Shown here: piece after piece, positions 1-10,042 of the stretch | Numbering within the stretch: position 1 is the first letter of the stretch | Layout of the letters: each line of letters starts with the position of its first letter | Assembly: GCF_016917755.1 (NCBI RefSeq) | Contig: NZ_CP070326.1 | Span: forward strand, 3,224,001-3,288,000 | Length of the DNA: 64,000 nt | DNA from: Streptomyces noursei | GTDB lineage: Bacteria; Actinomycetota; Actinomycetes; Streptomycetales; Streptomycetaceae | Reading direction: 5' to 3' | The notes under the pieces: model-generated | Databases searched by the model: none | What the model was told of the DNA's origin: nothing | Seen by the model: the letters and a program-made list of their open reading frames with translations, nothing else | Made by a program: the position numbers and the translations under genes

Positions 1-226
1 TCGGGCCCGGATGCGCTCCTCCTCCAGGACGATCAGACCGTCCGGCTTCTCCCGCCCAGGGAGTAGGGCGGCCCCCGGACGCCGCCGCACCGCCCGCTCT
101 GTCCGCTTCTGCCCCCATGCGAAGGCGCCGGTGCCGTTGCTGGGGGCACCTCCCAGCAACAGCTGGGGCAGATCGTTCCCCCTCGACCCATGGCTCATTC
201 GCGGCGAGGACGTACTCTTGGGTGTT

Positions 227-823
227 GTGTTCCGAAGCCGTTCGAAGGATGAGCAGGCCGCGACCGCCAAGGTGACCGCGTCCCAGCCCCAGCAGCCCCG
301 CGATCCGCAGGCCCCCAAGGGCCGTCCGACGCCCAAGCGCAGCGACGCCCAGTCGCAGCGCCGCACGCGCGCTCAGACGCCGACCAACCGCAAGGACGCC
401 GTGAAGGCGCAGCGGGAGGCCCGGCGTGCCGACATGGCCCGCCAGCGCGAGGCCCTGGCCAACGGCGACGAGCGCTTTCTGCCGGTCCGCGACAAGGGCC
501 CGGTGCGTCGTTTCGCCCGGGACTACGTCGACGCCCGGTGGTGCGTGGCGGAGTTCTTCCTGCCGGTCGCCGTGGTGATCCTGGTGCTGACCATGATCCG
601 GGTGCCGCAGATCCAGAGCATCGCGCTGCTGCTGTGGCTGGTGATCATCGTCCTGATCGTGCTCGACTCGATCATGATCTGGTTCCGGCTGGGCAAGCTG
701 CTCCAGCAGCGCTTCCCCAAGGAGAACCTCAAGGGCGCCCGCGCCTACGCCGTGATGCGCACGCTCCAGATGCGTCGGCTGCGGCTGCCCAAGCCGCAGG
801 TCAAGCGCGGCCAGCGGCCCTGA
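227..823 (+). CDS. DUF3043 family membrane protein
   Basis: Predicted 198-aa inner-membrane protein. The N-terminal 100 residues are strongly charged (many Arg/Lys/Gln). Two hydrophobic helices follow at about residues 107-124 and 131-152, then a basic tail. The charged region carries a PKGRPTPKR motif that I recognise from actinobacterial DUF3043 proteins. An in-frame ATG exists at 11, but the stretch between it and 227 is low-complexity and unlike the family, so I chose the GTG at 227, which gives the usual VFRSRSK-type N-terminus. Function is unknown. It is convergent with the next gene, with a strong hairpin between them. Confidence 0.85.
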   Translation: MFRSRSKDEQAATAKVTASQPQQPRDPQAPKGRPTPKRSDAQSQRRTRAQTPTNRKDAVKAQREARRADMARQREALANGDERFLPVRDKGPVRRFARDYVDARWCVAEFFLPVAVVILVLTMIRVPQIQSIALLLWLVIIVLIVLDSIMIWFRLGKLLQQRFPKENLKGARAYAVMRTLQMRRLRLPKPQVKRGQRP

Positions 824-841
824 GCCCGACCGGCTCGGGAC

Positions 842-870
842 GGTGGGGGCCGGCGCCGCCGGCCCCCACC
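842..870. terminator. bidirectional hairpin terminator
   Basis: Perfect 13-bp stem (GGTGGGGGCCGGC with its complement) around a 3-nt loop, placed between two convergent genes. There is no T-run, which is usual for Streptomyces terminators. Confidence 0.7.
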
Positions 871-875
871 GCGCC

Positions 876-1088
876 TCACTCCTCGTCGGCGTGCAGGCTC
901 ATCGGCCCGGGGTAGATCTCCGTGCTGTCCTCGAAGAGCCTGACCTGGTCGATGCCGCCGTCGCGGAGGTCGCGCCACTGCTCCCCGATCCAGGACTCGG
1001 CGTCCCCCTGGGTCGTGAACTCCTCCGGTTCCACGGTGGGCACCGCCTCCGAACCGTCCGCCTTCTCGAACCGCCACGTCCACGCCAT
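876..1088 (-). CDS. small conserved hypothetical protein
   Basis: A 70-aa acidic protein beginning MAWTWRFEKADG, rich in Trp, Glu and Asp, with no signal peptide or membrane segment. The frame stays open a further 16 codons upstream, but that part (MGSADPADP...) looks non-coding, so the ATG at 1088 is preferred. I recognise it only as a short actinobacterial hypothetical. The WIGEQWRDL and VRLFEDSTEIYPG segments look like a compact folded domain. It stands alone, convergent with the DUF3043 gene and divergent from cobU. Confidence 0.65.
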   Translation of the reverse strand: MAWTWRFEKADGSEAVPTVEPEEFTTQGDAESWIGEQWRDLRDGGIDQVRLFEDSTEIYPGPMSLHADEE

Positions 1089-1241
1089 GTGCGCCTCCTG
1101 GAGTCCCACCGGATCCGCCGGGTCCGCCGATCCCACCGCACACGCCGGGCACCGCGCGCCACGTCGTGCCTGCGGATCGTGCTTCCCCGCTTGATCGGAA
1201 AGCCTATCGGCCGTGTCGAGGGGCGTTGCGGCGCTCTCGCC

Positions 1242-1364
1242 GGCCCGACGGCGACGCCGGACGGCACCGGGTGCGCCGCGCAGGCCCGACGGCGGCGCCG
1301 AGCGGCGTCCGGTGCGCCGCGCAAGCCCAACGGCGGCGTCGGTGGGCGCCCCGCGCGCTCGTGC
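1242..1364. repeat. three imperfect 41-bp tandem repeats
   Basis: Units begin at 1242, 1283 and 1324. The first two start GGCCCGACGGCG and end GGTGCGCCGCGCA; the third is diverged and starts AGCCCAACGGCGG. The period is not a multiple of 3, which argues against the block being coding and supports the cobU start at 1391. It fills most of the gap upstream of cobU. Confidence 0.6.
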
Positions 1365-1390
1365 GCGCCGGACGCGAGAGACTTACCCGG

Positions 1391-2632
1391 GTGGACCTGA
1401 CTCTCCTCGGCACCGGGGCCCCGCAGGGGCTGCCGCGCCCCGACTGCCCGTGTGCCGCCTGTGCGACCGCCGTCGGCGACGAGGCACGGGCGGCGACCGC
1501 CCTGCTCGTCGACGGCGCGCTGCTGCTCGACCTGACCCCGGGCCCGGCGTTCGCCGCCGCCCGTGCGGGCCGCTCGCTCACCGCGGTGCGCCAGGTGCTG
1601 CTCTCCCACCCGCACGACGGGCCGGCGCTGGAGGTGCCGGCGGGGCTGCCGCAGCCGGGCCGGGTCGCCGACGGCCGGGAGCTTGCGCTGCTGGGCGGGC
1701 ACCGGGTGCGGGCCATCGCGGTGGACGTCCCCGGCACCGGCTACGAGGTCACCGGCGACGACGGCCAGCGGCTGCTGTACCTGCCGCCGGGCGCGGCGCC
1801 GGCCGGGTGGGGCGAGGCCGACCCCGGCAACGGCGGGCCCGCGGCAGCGGGCGGCCCGGGACCGTACGACCTGGTGCTGCTGGACGTGCTGGCACGGCCG
1901 GAGGCGCTGGCCCGACTGCGGGCGAGCGGGGCGGTGGACGCGGCGACCGACGTGGTCGCGGTGCACCTGGACCACACCGTGCCGCCCGGGCCCGAACTCC
2001 ACCGCCGGCTGGCGGCGCTGGGCGCCCGCACGGTGCCGGACGGCACCTCCCTCGTGGTCGGCGAGTACCACGCGGTGCCCGACCTGCCGCGCCGGACGCT
2101 GGTGCTGGGCGGGGCGCGCAGCGGGAAGTCGGTGGAGGCCGAGCGCCGGCTGCTGGCCTTCCCCGAGGTGGTGTACGCGGCCACCAGCGGCACCCGGGAC
2201 GGCGACGAGGACTGGGCGCGGCGGGTGGCGCTGCACCGGGAGCGGCGCCCGGCCGGCTGGCGGACCGTTGAGACCTGTGACCTGCTGCCGCTGCTGGCGG
2301 AGCCGGCGACCGCGCCGCCGCTGCTCGTCGACTGCCTGGCGCTGTGGCTGACGGACGCCATGGACGAGGTCGGGGCGTGGGACGACGCGGCCTGGGAGGC
2401 GGGCGGGCGGCGGGCGCTGCGGGAGCGCTGCGAGGCGCTGGTGGCGGCCGTGCGGGAGACCCGTCGGCGGGTGGTGGCGGTGAGCAACGAGGTCGGTTCG
2501 GGGGTGGTTCCGGCGACCCCGGCGGGCCGCCGTTTCCGGGACGAACTCGGGCGGCTGAACGCCGCGTTCGGCGCGGAGTGCGAGCAGCTGCTGGTGGTGG
2601 TCGCGGGCCAGGCGCTTGCGCTGCGCGGCTGA
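1391..2632 (+). CDS. cobU: MBL-fold domain fused to adenosylcobinamide kinase / guanylyltransferase CobU
   Basis: 413 aa. Residues 236-413 are the CobU kinase/guanylyltransferase, which phosphorylates adenosylcobinamide and transfers GMP to make AdoCbi-GDP. The P-loop GGARSGKS is at about 240-247, and NEVGSGVVP and the RRFRDELGRLN segment follow as in the family. Residues 1-230 resemble a metallo-beta-lactamase fold (LTLLGTGAPQGLPRPDCPC start), but the metal motif is reduced to SHPHDGP, so hydrolase activity is doubtful. Classical CobU is about 180 aa, so this is a fusion; I recall similar long forms in Streptomyces. GTG at 1391 is chosen because upstream DNA is a non-coding tandem repeat. 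cobT and cobS follow on the same strand. Confidence 0.88.
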   Translation: MDLTLLGTGAPQGLPRPDCPCAACATAVGDEARAATALLVDGALLLDLTPGPAFAAARAGRSLTAVRQVLLSHPHDGPALEVPAGLPQPGRVADGRELALLGGHRVRAIAVDVPGTGYEVTGDDGQRLLYLPPGAAPAGWGEADPGNGGPAAAGGPGPYDLVLLDVLARPEALARLRASGAVDAATDVVAVHLDHTVPPGPELHRRLAALGARTVPDGTSLVVGEYHAVPDLPRRTLVLGGARSGKSVEAERRLLAFPEVVYAATSGTRDGDEDWARRVALHRERRPAGWRTVETCDLLPLLAEPATAPPLLVDCLALWLTDAMDEVGAWDDAAWEAGGRRALRERCEALVAAVRETRRRVVAVSNEVGSGVVPATPAGRRFRDELGRLNAAFGAECEQLLVVVAGQALALRG

Positions 2633-2694
2633 CAGCGGCCCGGTCCGGCCCGTGTCCGCTTGCCCGGGGGGCCGGCGGCGGGTGCGCTGGGACG

Positions 2695-3345
2695 GTGACC
2701 GAACTTTCCCGACATCACGGGCACCGCGCCCACCGCCGGCGTTCCCCCCTCCGGCCTGCCGCCCCCGGGCGCCCCGGTCCGGTCGGGCCGGGCCGGGCCG
2801 GCGAGCTGAGCGACGCCGCCGAGGCGGCGGTCCGCGGCTATCTGGAGCGCCGCCCGGACGCCACCGTGGTCGTCCTCGGCGAGGGCCTGGGGACCGGCTT
2901 CCGGCGGCTGGACAACGGGCGGTTGACCTGGCTGTCGGTGCTGCCGCCCGAGGACGCGGCGGCCCGCAGGTTGCTGCTGCCCGACGGCCCCCGGCGGCGC
3001 ACCGTCGGCTGCGCGGGATCGGGCGCCGACTGGCCGGACGTGGTGGGCGCGCCGGAGGGCGGGGTGGTGGTGGCGGTGCCCCGGACGCCCGCGGGGCTGC
3101 CGGCCGGCGCGGTGCGGGACCTGCTCGCCGTGTGCGCGGCGCGGTTCCCCGGCGGGGCGCTGGTCCTGGACGCGCTGCCCCGGTGGACGGCGGCGGTGGC
3201 CCGGTCGGCCCGCCGCCACCCGGCCGTCGCCGCGGTGCGCGTCCTCCCCCTGGCGGCGGGCCGCGGGTCGCCCGGTCGGTGGCGGCGGTGGCTGGCGGGG
3301 ACTGTGGTGTGCGAGGTGCGGTTCACCGCCGGTGGCGCCACCTGA
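2695..3345 (+). pseudogene. N-truncated leucine carboxyl methyltransferase-family (PPM/TcmP-like) protein
   Basis: From about 2805 the frame reads like the SAM-binding half of LCMT/TcmP-type O-methyltransferases: ATVVVLGEGLGTGFRRLDNG, then LTWLSVLPPEDAAARR, and a C-terminal VCEVRFTAGGAT. Only a GTG at 2695 gives a start, and residues 1-35 are Arg/Pro/His-rich and not domain-like, so roughly the N-terminal 70-80 residues of a normal family member (about 280 aa) are missing. It sits in the gap between cobU and cobT. It may be a decayed gene, or a short product may still be made. No cobalamin role is known for this family. Confidence 0.55.
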
Positions 3346-3449
3346 CGCGCCGCCACCGTCCCCGGCCCGCACCGGTGCTGGCGAAGCGGGCCGCCGCGGA
3401 CGCCCCACGGACGCCCCGTCGGCCCGCCGTTGCCGGTAATCTGCGCCCA

Positions 3450-4496
3450 ATGAGCGCCCTGAACCTCGATGACTTCGCCCAACTGATCGAGCGCCCCGAC
3501 GCCGATGTGCGCCGCACCGCCGAGGAGCGGCGGGCCCGGACGGCCCTGCCGCCCGGCGCCCTGGGGCGGCTGGACGAGCTGGGCGAGTGGCTGGCCGCCG
3601 TCCAGCAGCAGGTGCCGGTGCGGCCCGTCGAGCGGCCCCGGGCGCTGCTGTTCGCCGGCGACCACGGCGTCGCGCAGCTGGGCGTCTCGGCCCGGCCGGC
3701 CGGCGGCACCAAGGACCTGGTGCGGGCCGTCCTGGACGGGTCGAGCCCGGCGGCGGTGCTGGCGCGCACCGCCGGCGTGCCGGTGCGGGTGGTGGACATG
3801 GCGGTGGACTGCGATCCGGCGGAGCTGCCGGAGGAGGTCACCCGGCACCGGGTGCGCCGCGGCTCGGGGCGGATCGACGTCGAGGACGCGCTGACCGCCG
3901 AGGAGGCCGAGGCGGCGTTCCGGGCCGGGATGGCGATCGCGGACGAGGAGGCGGACGCCGGCACCGACCTGGTCGTGCTGGGCGATCTGAGCGTGGGCGG
4001 CACCACCGCCGCGGGCACTCTGATCGCCGCGCTGTGCGGGACGGACGCCTCGGTCGTCACCGGGCGGGGCGGCCGGCCCATCGACGACCTGGCCTGGATG
4101 CGCAAGTGCGCGGCGATCCGGGACGCGCTGCGCCGGGCCCGGCCGGTGCTGGGCGACCAGCTGGAGCTGCTGGCGACCGTCGGCGGCGCCGACCTGACCG
4201 CGGCCACCGGCTTCCTGCTGCAGAGCGCGGTCCGCCGCACCCCGGTGATCCTGGACGGCGTGGTCTCCGCGGCCTGCGCGCTGGTGGCGCAGCGGGTGGC
4301 GTTCCGGGCGCCGGACTGGTGGGTGGCCGGGCAGGCCAGCGGCGAGCCGGCGCAGGCCAAGGCGCTGGACCGGATCGCACTCAACCCTCTGCTCGATCAC
4401 GGCGTCACAGCGGGCGAGGGGACCGGGGCGCTGCTGGCCCTGCCGTTGGTACGGGCGGCGGCCGCACTGGCCGCGGAGCTCCCGGTAGGCGACTGA
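3450..4496 (+). CDS. cobT: nicotinate-nucleotide--dimethylbenzimidazole phosphoribosyltransferase
   Basis: 348 aa, the usual length. It transfers ribose-5-phosphate from nicotinate mononucleotide to 5,6-dimethylbenzimidazole, giving alpha-ribazole phosphate for the lower ligand of cobalamin. Diagnostic segments: LGRLDELGEWLA, FAGDHGVAQ, VLGDLSVGGTTAAGTL, FLLQSAVRRTPVILDG and C-terminal LDHGVTAGEGTGALLALP, whose Glu (residue 323) matches the family's catalytic Glu. ATG at 3450. It is cytoplasmic. CobS downstream joins the product to AdoCbi-GDP made by CobU. Confidence 0.95.
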   Translation: MSALNLDDFAQLIERPDADVRRTAEERRARTALPPGALGRLDELGEWLAAVQQQVPVRPVERPRALLFAGDHGVAQLGVSARPAGGTKDLVRAVLDGSSPAAVLARTAGVPVRVVDMAVDCDPAELPEEVTRHRVRRGSGRIDVEDALTAEEAEAAFRAGMAIADEEADAGTDLVVLGDLSVGGTTAAGTLIAALCGTDASVVTGRGGRPIDDLAWMRKCAAIRDALRRARPVLGDQLELLATVGGADLTAATGFLLQSAVRRTPVILDGVVSAACALVAQRVAFRAPDWWVAGQASGEPAQAKALDRIALNPLLDHGVTAGEGTGALLALPLVRAAAALAAELPVGD

Positions 4497-4602
4497 CACC
4501 CACCGGGCGCACCCGCGCAGCTCCCGCCCGCGACCGCACCGCGCCGGTCGGCGACGGCCCCCGTAAGATCGCGTATTGCACGATTTATCGGGAGACATCG
4601 CT

Positions 4603-6354
4603 TTGAGTCCGGAGGAAGACCACCCCCGCGGCCGGTGGGCGCGGCGCGGTGCCGCGTTCGGCATCTGGTACCTGCGCATCGTCACCTTCATCAACGTCCT
4701 CGGGGCGGTGTGGGTGTCGTTCGGCAACGACATCCGGCGCCACAACTCCGCGGACTTCTTCACCCCGTACCTGCTCACCGCGGGCTTCGCGTCGGGCGCC
4801 TTCTCGCTGTTCCTGGCGGTGACGCTGCGCCGGCGGAAGCGGGCCGCGTGGATCCTGAACGTGGTGCTGTCCGGCCTCTTCCTGCTGCTGGTCGCCGTGG
4901 TGATGGTGCTCTTCCCGGAATACCGGACGCACCCGCAGAACTGGGTGTCGCTGGCGCTGACGCTGCTGTTCACGACGGCCCTGCTGGCCGGCCGGCGGGA
5001 GTTCTACGCCAAGGGCGACCGGGCCAACCCGAAGCTGGCGGCGCTGACCGCGGCCGGCGGGCTGCTGGTCGCCTCGCTGCTGGCGGCGCTGCTGGTGACG
5101 GTCACCAACCTGGCCGCCCCGGGCGCCTCGACGTTCGCCGAGCGCTGGCGGTACGGACTGCTGCGACTGGTGTCGCTGGCCGCCGACGACCACCGCTTCC
5201 CCGGGATCTCCACGCCGAACTGGGTCAACGGCACCATCAACGTGCTCAGCGCGGCGCTGCTGGTGGTCGTGTTGTGGGCGGCGTTCCGGTCCGTGCGCAC
5301 CATCGATCCGATCACCGCGGACGACGAGGAGAAGCTGCGCGGGCTGCTCGCGCGGCACGGCGACCGGGACTCGCTGGGATACTTCGCGCTGCGCCGCGAC
5401 AAGAGCGCGGTCTTCTCCCCCAGCGGGAAGGCGGCGGTGACGTACCGGGTGGTCGGCGGGGTGTCGCTGGCCTCCGCCGACCCGCTGGGCGACCCGGAGG
5501 CGTGGCCGGGGGCGATCGAGCGCTGGCTGGCCGAGGCCCGGGAGCACGGCTGGGCGCCGGCGGTGATGGGCGCGAGCGAGGAGGGCGGCACCATCTACGC
5601 CCGGCACGGGCTGGACGCGCTGGAGCTGGGCGACGAGGCGATCGTGGAGACCGCGGAGTTCACCCTGGGCGGCCGGGCCATGCGCACCGTGCGGCAGGCG
5701 TACCACCGGATCCAGCGGGCCGGCTACACGGTCCGCATCCGGCGGCACGAGGACATCCCCGCCGAGGAGATGGCGCGGTTGGTGCGCCTGGCCGACGACT
5801 GGCGCGACGGGGACACCGAGCGGGGCTTCTCGATGGCGCTGGGCCGGCTCGGCGATCCGGCGGACGGGCGCTGCGTGATGCTCGAATGCACCGACGCCGA
5901 GGGCCGGTTGCGGGCGCTGCTGAGCTTCGCGCCGTGGGGGCGGAAGGGACTGTCGCTGGATCTGATGCGGCGGGACCGGGAGTCCGACAACGGGCTCATG
6001 GAATTCATGGTGCTGGAGCTGATCCAGCGGGCGGACGAGGTGGAGATCACTCAGCTCTCGCTCAACTTTGCGATGTTCCGTTCCGTCTTCGAACGGGGGT
6101 CGCGGCTCGGCGCGGGCCCGGTGCTGCGTTTGTGGCGCTCCTTGCTCGGCTTCTTCTCCCGGTGGTGGCAAATCGAATCGCTCTATCGCGCCAACGCGAA
6201 ATACCGGCCCGTCTGGGAGCCCCGGTACATGCTCTTCGAGAAGAGCACCGACGTGCTGCGGATCGGCATCGCCGCGGCCCGCGCCGAGGGCTTCCTCGAA
6301 GCGCCCGGTCTGCCGAAGTGGCTGAACCGCAAGCATTTGGAGCACGGGAGATGA
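4603..6354 (+). CDS. phosphatidylglycerol lysyltransferase-like (MprF/DUF2156) membrane protein
   Basis: 583 aa. The N-terminal 220 residues contain about six hydrophobic helices (e.g. LLTAGFASGAFSLFLAVTL, LVASLLAALLVTVTN). The C-terminal 340 residues are the DUF2156 catalytic domain of aminoacyl-phosphatidylglycerol synthases (YFALRRDKSAVFSPSGKAAV, GGVSLASADPLGDP, LSLNFAMFRSVFERG). By family it would move an amino acid from aminoacyl-tRNA to a membrane lipid; the amino acid cannot be told from sequence. Two in-frame TTGs exist; the one at 4603 has GGGAG 8 nt upstream and is preferred over 4576. It overlaps the next gene by 4 nt (ATGA), so the two are translationally coupled. Confidence 0.85.
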   Translation: MSPEEDHPRGRWARRGAAFGIWYLRIVTFINVLGAVWVSFGNDIRRHNSADFFTPYLLTAGFASGAFSLFLAVTLRRRKRAAWILNVVLSGLFLLLVAVVMVLFPEYRTHPQNWVSLALTLLFTTALLAGRREFYAKGDRANPKLAALTAAGGLLVASLLAALLVTVTNLAAPGASTFAERWRYGLLRLVSLAADDHRFPGISTPNWVNGTINVLSAALLVVVLWAAFRSVRTIDPITADDEEKLRGLLARHGDRDSLGYFALRRDKSAVFSPSGKAAVTYRVVGGVSLASADPLGDPEAWPGAIERWLAEAREHGWAPAVMGASEEGGTIYARHGLDALELGDEAIVETAEFTLGGRAMRTVRQAYHRIQRAGYTVRIRRHEDIPAEEMARLVRLADDWRDGDTERGFSMALGRLGDPADGRCVMLECTDAEGRLRALLSFAPWGRKGLSLDLMRRDRESDNGLMEFMVLELIQRADEVEITQLSLNFAMFRSVFERGSRLGAGPVLRLWRSLLGFFSRWWQIESLYRANAKYRPVWEPRYMLFEKSTDVLRIGIAAARAEGFLEAPGLPKWLNRKHLEHGR

Positions 6355-7088
6355 GCGAGCCCGGCGCGGGCCGGCGGGAGCTGTCCGTCCTGCGGCGCGC
6401 CGCGCGGGCCGAGTGGGGCCCGCTCCTGAGGACGGTGTGGCCGACGCTGGTGGCCCGCCGGCTGCGGGCGGTCCCGCTGACCCTGACCGCGGTCGGCCTG
6501 ACGCTGACCTTCCACTTCGTCCAGAACCAGTCCTGGGGCTACCGCGCCGTCCAGAACATCGGCTCGGTGCAGGCGTACGAGCACCTGTGGGTGGCGCTGC
6601 TGCGGACCCCGCTGTCGCTGTTCGTCCCGGCGTTGGACCTGCCGGTGTGGGGCGCGCTGGCGCAGATCCTGGTGGTCTTCGGGATCGCCGAGATCTGCCT
6701 CGGCCGCTGGCAGACGCTGACGGTCGCCTACGCGGCCACGCTCGCCGGCACGATGTACGCCCGGATCGGCCTGTGGCTCGGCCCGGACAGCCCGATCGGG
6801 CTGCCGGACTCCGACAAGTTCGTGGTCGACACCGGCCCGTCGGCGGCGGTGGTCGGCCTGGCGGTCGTCGTCTGCTGGCGCTACCGGGCCCGCTTCACCT
6901 GCGTCGTGGTGGTCGTCTCGATGTTCGTCGAGGTGGCGTTCATCAAGACCAACCTGGCGGGCAAGGAGCATGTCGCGGCGGTGCTGGTGGTGCTGGCGCT
7001 GTGCGTGGGGTGGGACCGGTGGCGGCCGGTGAAGCCCTCCGACGTCCACTACGCCCAGTACGCCCGCGGCCGGGACCGCCCCTGGTGA
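6351..7088 (+). CDS. rhomboid-like integral membrane protein
   Basis: 245 aa with about six hydrophobic segments. Two sites resemble rhomboid protease landmarks: GPSAAVVGLAVVV, where rhomboids have GxSG, and KEHVAAVLVVLALCVG, where they have the catalytic His helix. The serine site reads GPSA rather than GASG, so activity is uncertain. The ATG at 6351 overlaps the stop of the lysyltransferase-like gene, implying co-translation and a shared membrane role. I infer a rhomboid-like fold; the alternative is simply a 6-TM protein of unknown function. Confidence 0.6.
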   Translation: MSEPGAGRRELSVLRRAARAEWGPLLRTVWPTLVARRLRAVPLTLTAVGLTLTFHFVQNQSWGYRAVQNIGSVQAYEHLWVALLRTPLSLFVPALDLPVWGALAQILVVFGIAEICLGRWQTLTVAYAATLAGTMYARIGLWLGPDSPIGLPDSDKFVVDTGPSAAVVGLAVVVCWRYRARFTCVVVVVSMFVEVAFIKTNLAGKEHVAAVLVVLALCVGWDRWRPVKPSDVHYAQYARGRDRPW

Positions 7089-7137
7089 GCGGCGGAGGGC
7101 CGTCCGCCGCGCCGCCGGCCCCGGGTACCCTGCCGCG

Positions 7138-7947
7138 GTGAACGACACCGCCCCCGTGCCGCCCTCCCCCGCCTCCCTCGTCGACGGGCTCCGCTTCGCG
7201 TTCGGCACGCTGACCGTGCTGCCGGTGCGGTTGACCCGCTGGGACCGGGCCGCGGCCCGCGGCGGAATGCTGTGCGCGCCGTTGGCCGGACTGGTGGTCG
7301 GCCTGTGCGCGGCGGCGCTGGGCGGGCTGCTGCTGGTGCTCGGCGGCGGGCCGTTGCTGGCCGCGATCGGCAGCGCCGTGGTGCCGGCGGTGCTCACCCG
7401 CGGCCTGCACCTGGACGGGCTCGCGGACACCGCCGACGGCCTGGGCAGCGGCAAGCCCGCCGAGGAGGCGCTGCGCATCATGAAGCGGTCCGACATCGGG
7501 CCGTTCGGCGTGATCACCCTGCTGTTCGCGCTGCTCGCCCAAGTGGCCGCGCTCTTCGGGCTGTACGCGGCGGGCTGGGCGAGCGGCGCGGCCGGGGCGG
7601 TGGTGGCCGCGGTCACCGCCCGCGGCGCGCTGACCCTGGCCTCCCGGGCGGGGGTGCCGGCGGCCCGCCCGGAGGGGCTGGGGGCCGCGGTCGCCGGGGC
7701 GGTTCCGGTGCCGGCCGGGGTGGGCTGCGCGGCGCTGGTGGCGGCCGGCTGCGCGGCGTTCGGCGCGGCGGCCGGCGGCCCGTACGGCGCGCTGCACGCG
7801 GCGGTGGCGGCGCTGCTCGGGCTGGCGGGCGGGGAAGTGCTGCTGCGGCACTGCCGGCGGCGGTTCGGCGGGGTGACCGGCGATGTCTTCGGCGCCCTCG
7901 CGGAGTGCGCCGGACTCACCGCGCTGGTGCTGCTCGCACTCGGCTGA
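7138..7947 (+). CDS. cobS: adenosylcobinamide-GDP ribazoletransferase (cobalamin synthase)
   Basis: 269-aa polytopic membrane enzyme joining AdoCbi-GDP and alpha-ribazole (phosphate), the final nucleotide-loop step. Family signatures: LRFAFGTLTVLPV near the N-terminus, RGLHLDGLADTADGLGSG, and ALRIMKRSDIGPFGV. The repeated Asp in the LDGLADTADG motif is the metal/pyrophosphate site of the family. Most of the protein is Ala/Gly/Leu-rich helices. GTG at 7138. It completes a cobU-cobT-cobS set in one orientation, although the membrane gene pair separates cobT from cobS. Confidence 0.93.
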   Translation: MNDTAPVPPSPASLVDGLRFAFGTLTVLPVRLTRWDRAAARGGMLCAPLAGLVVGLCAAALGGLLLVLGGGPLLAAIGSAVVPAVLTRGLHLDGLADTADGLGSGKPAEEALRIMKRSDIGPFGVITLLFALLAQVAALFGLYAAGWASGAAGAVVAAVTARGALTLASRAGVPAARPEGLGAAVAGAVPVPAGVGCAALVAAGCAAFGAAAGGPYGALHAAVAALLGLAGGEVLLRHCRRRFGGVTGDVFGALAECAGLTALVLLALG

Positions 7948-8137
7948 AAGCCCGCGCAGCACCGTCAACCCCCTCGCGTTCACGGCGATTTGGCGCATCC
8001 GCCGGGCGGCGGGCGACGTCCCGTCAGATCCCGGTGCCGTAACCGGCCGGGCCAGCCGGCGCCACCGAGCGTAGGCTCGGCCGCAGCAGCGCTGAAGCGC
8101 GAAACGGATTCCCCGGACGAACAGGACCTTCATCACC

Positions 8138-9682
<1,545 letters not shown>

Positions 9683-9708
9683 TCCGCCCGCCGGTCCGCC
9701 ACGCCCGC

Positions 9709-9739
9709 ACGGCCCCGGGGTACGTACGCCCGGGGCCGT
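9709..9739 (+). terminator. hairpin terminator after pepA
   Basis: 11-bp perfect stem ACGGCCCCGGG / CCCGGGGCCGT with loop GTACGTACG, starting 26 nt after the pepA stop. Confidence 0.65.
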
Positions 9740-10042
9740 CGGTGCACCGACCACGGTATGTTCGCCCTCGACGAAATCCTCCCACCCGTCGCCCATCGCC
9801 ACCCTTCCCAGGTGGCGCCTCGCGCCGCTGCGCCTTTCGTACGCACGAGTAACCCCGGTGAAACGGCGGATCGGCCGTCCCGAGCCCGGCCCCGCGTCCC
9901 GCCTTCGTTGAACAAGTGCGAAGATGGGTTCTCGGCAGGACAGGGCCCCCCTTACCCAGGGCCGAGTTAAAGCGGCCGAACAACAGCCGCGGTCCGGTCA
10001 TCGACGACCGGCTCCGGCGCACCCATGCATGGAGGACGTGAC
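9740..10042. other. intergenic region upstream of lpdA
   Basis: About 300 bp without a supported gene. The open frames here are low-complexity and lack ribosome sites. It must hold the lpdA promoter; no confident -35/-10 pair was identified. Confidence 0.4.

Noticed and set aside
6355..8137. Search for a cobalamin riboswitch near cobS and the other cob genes
   Set aside because: No B12-box-like sequence or suitable long leader seen upstream of cobU, cobT or cobS.
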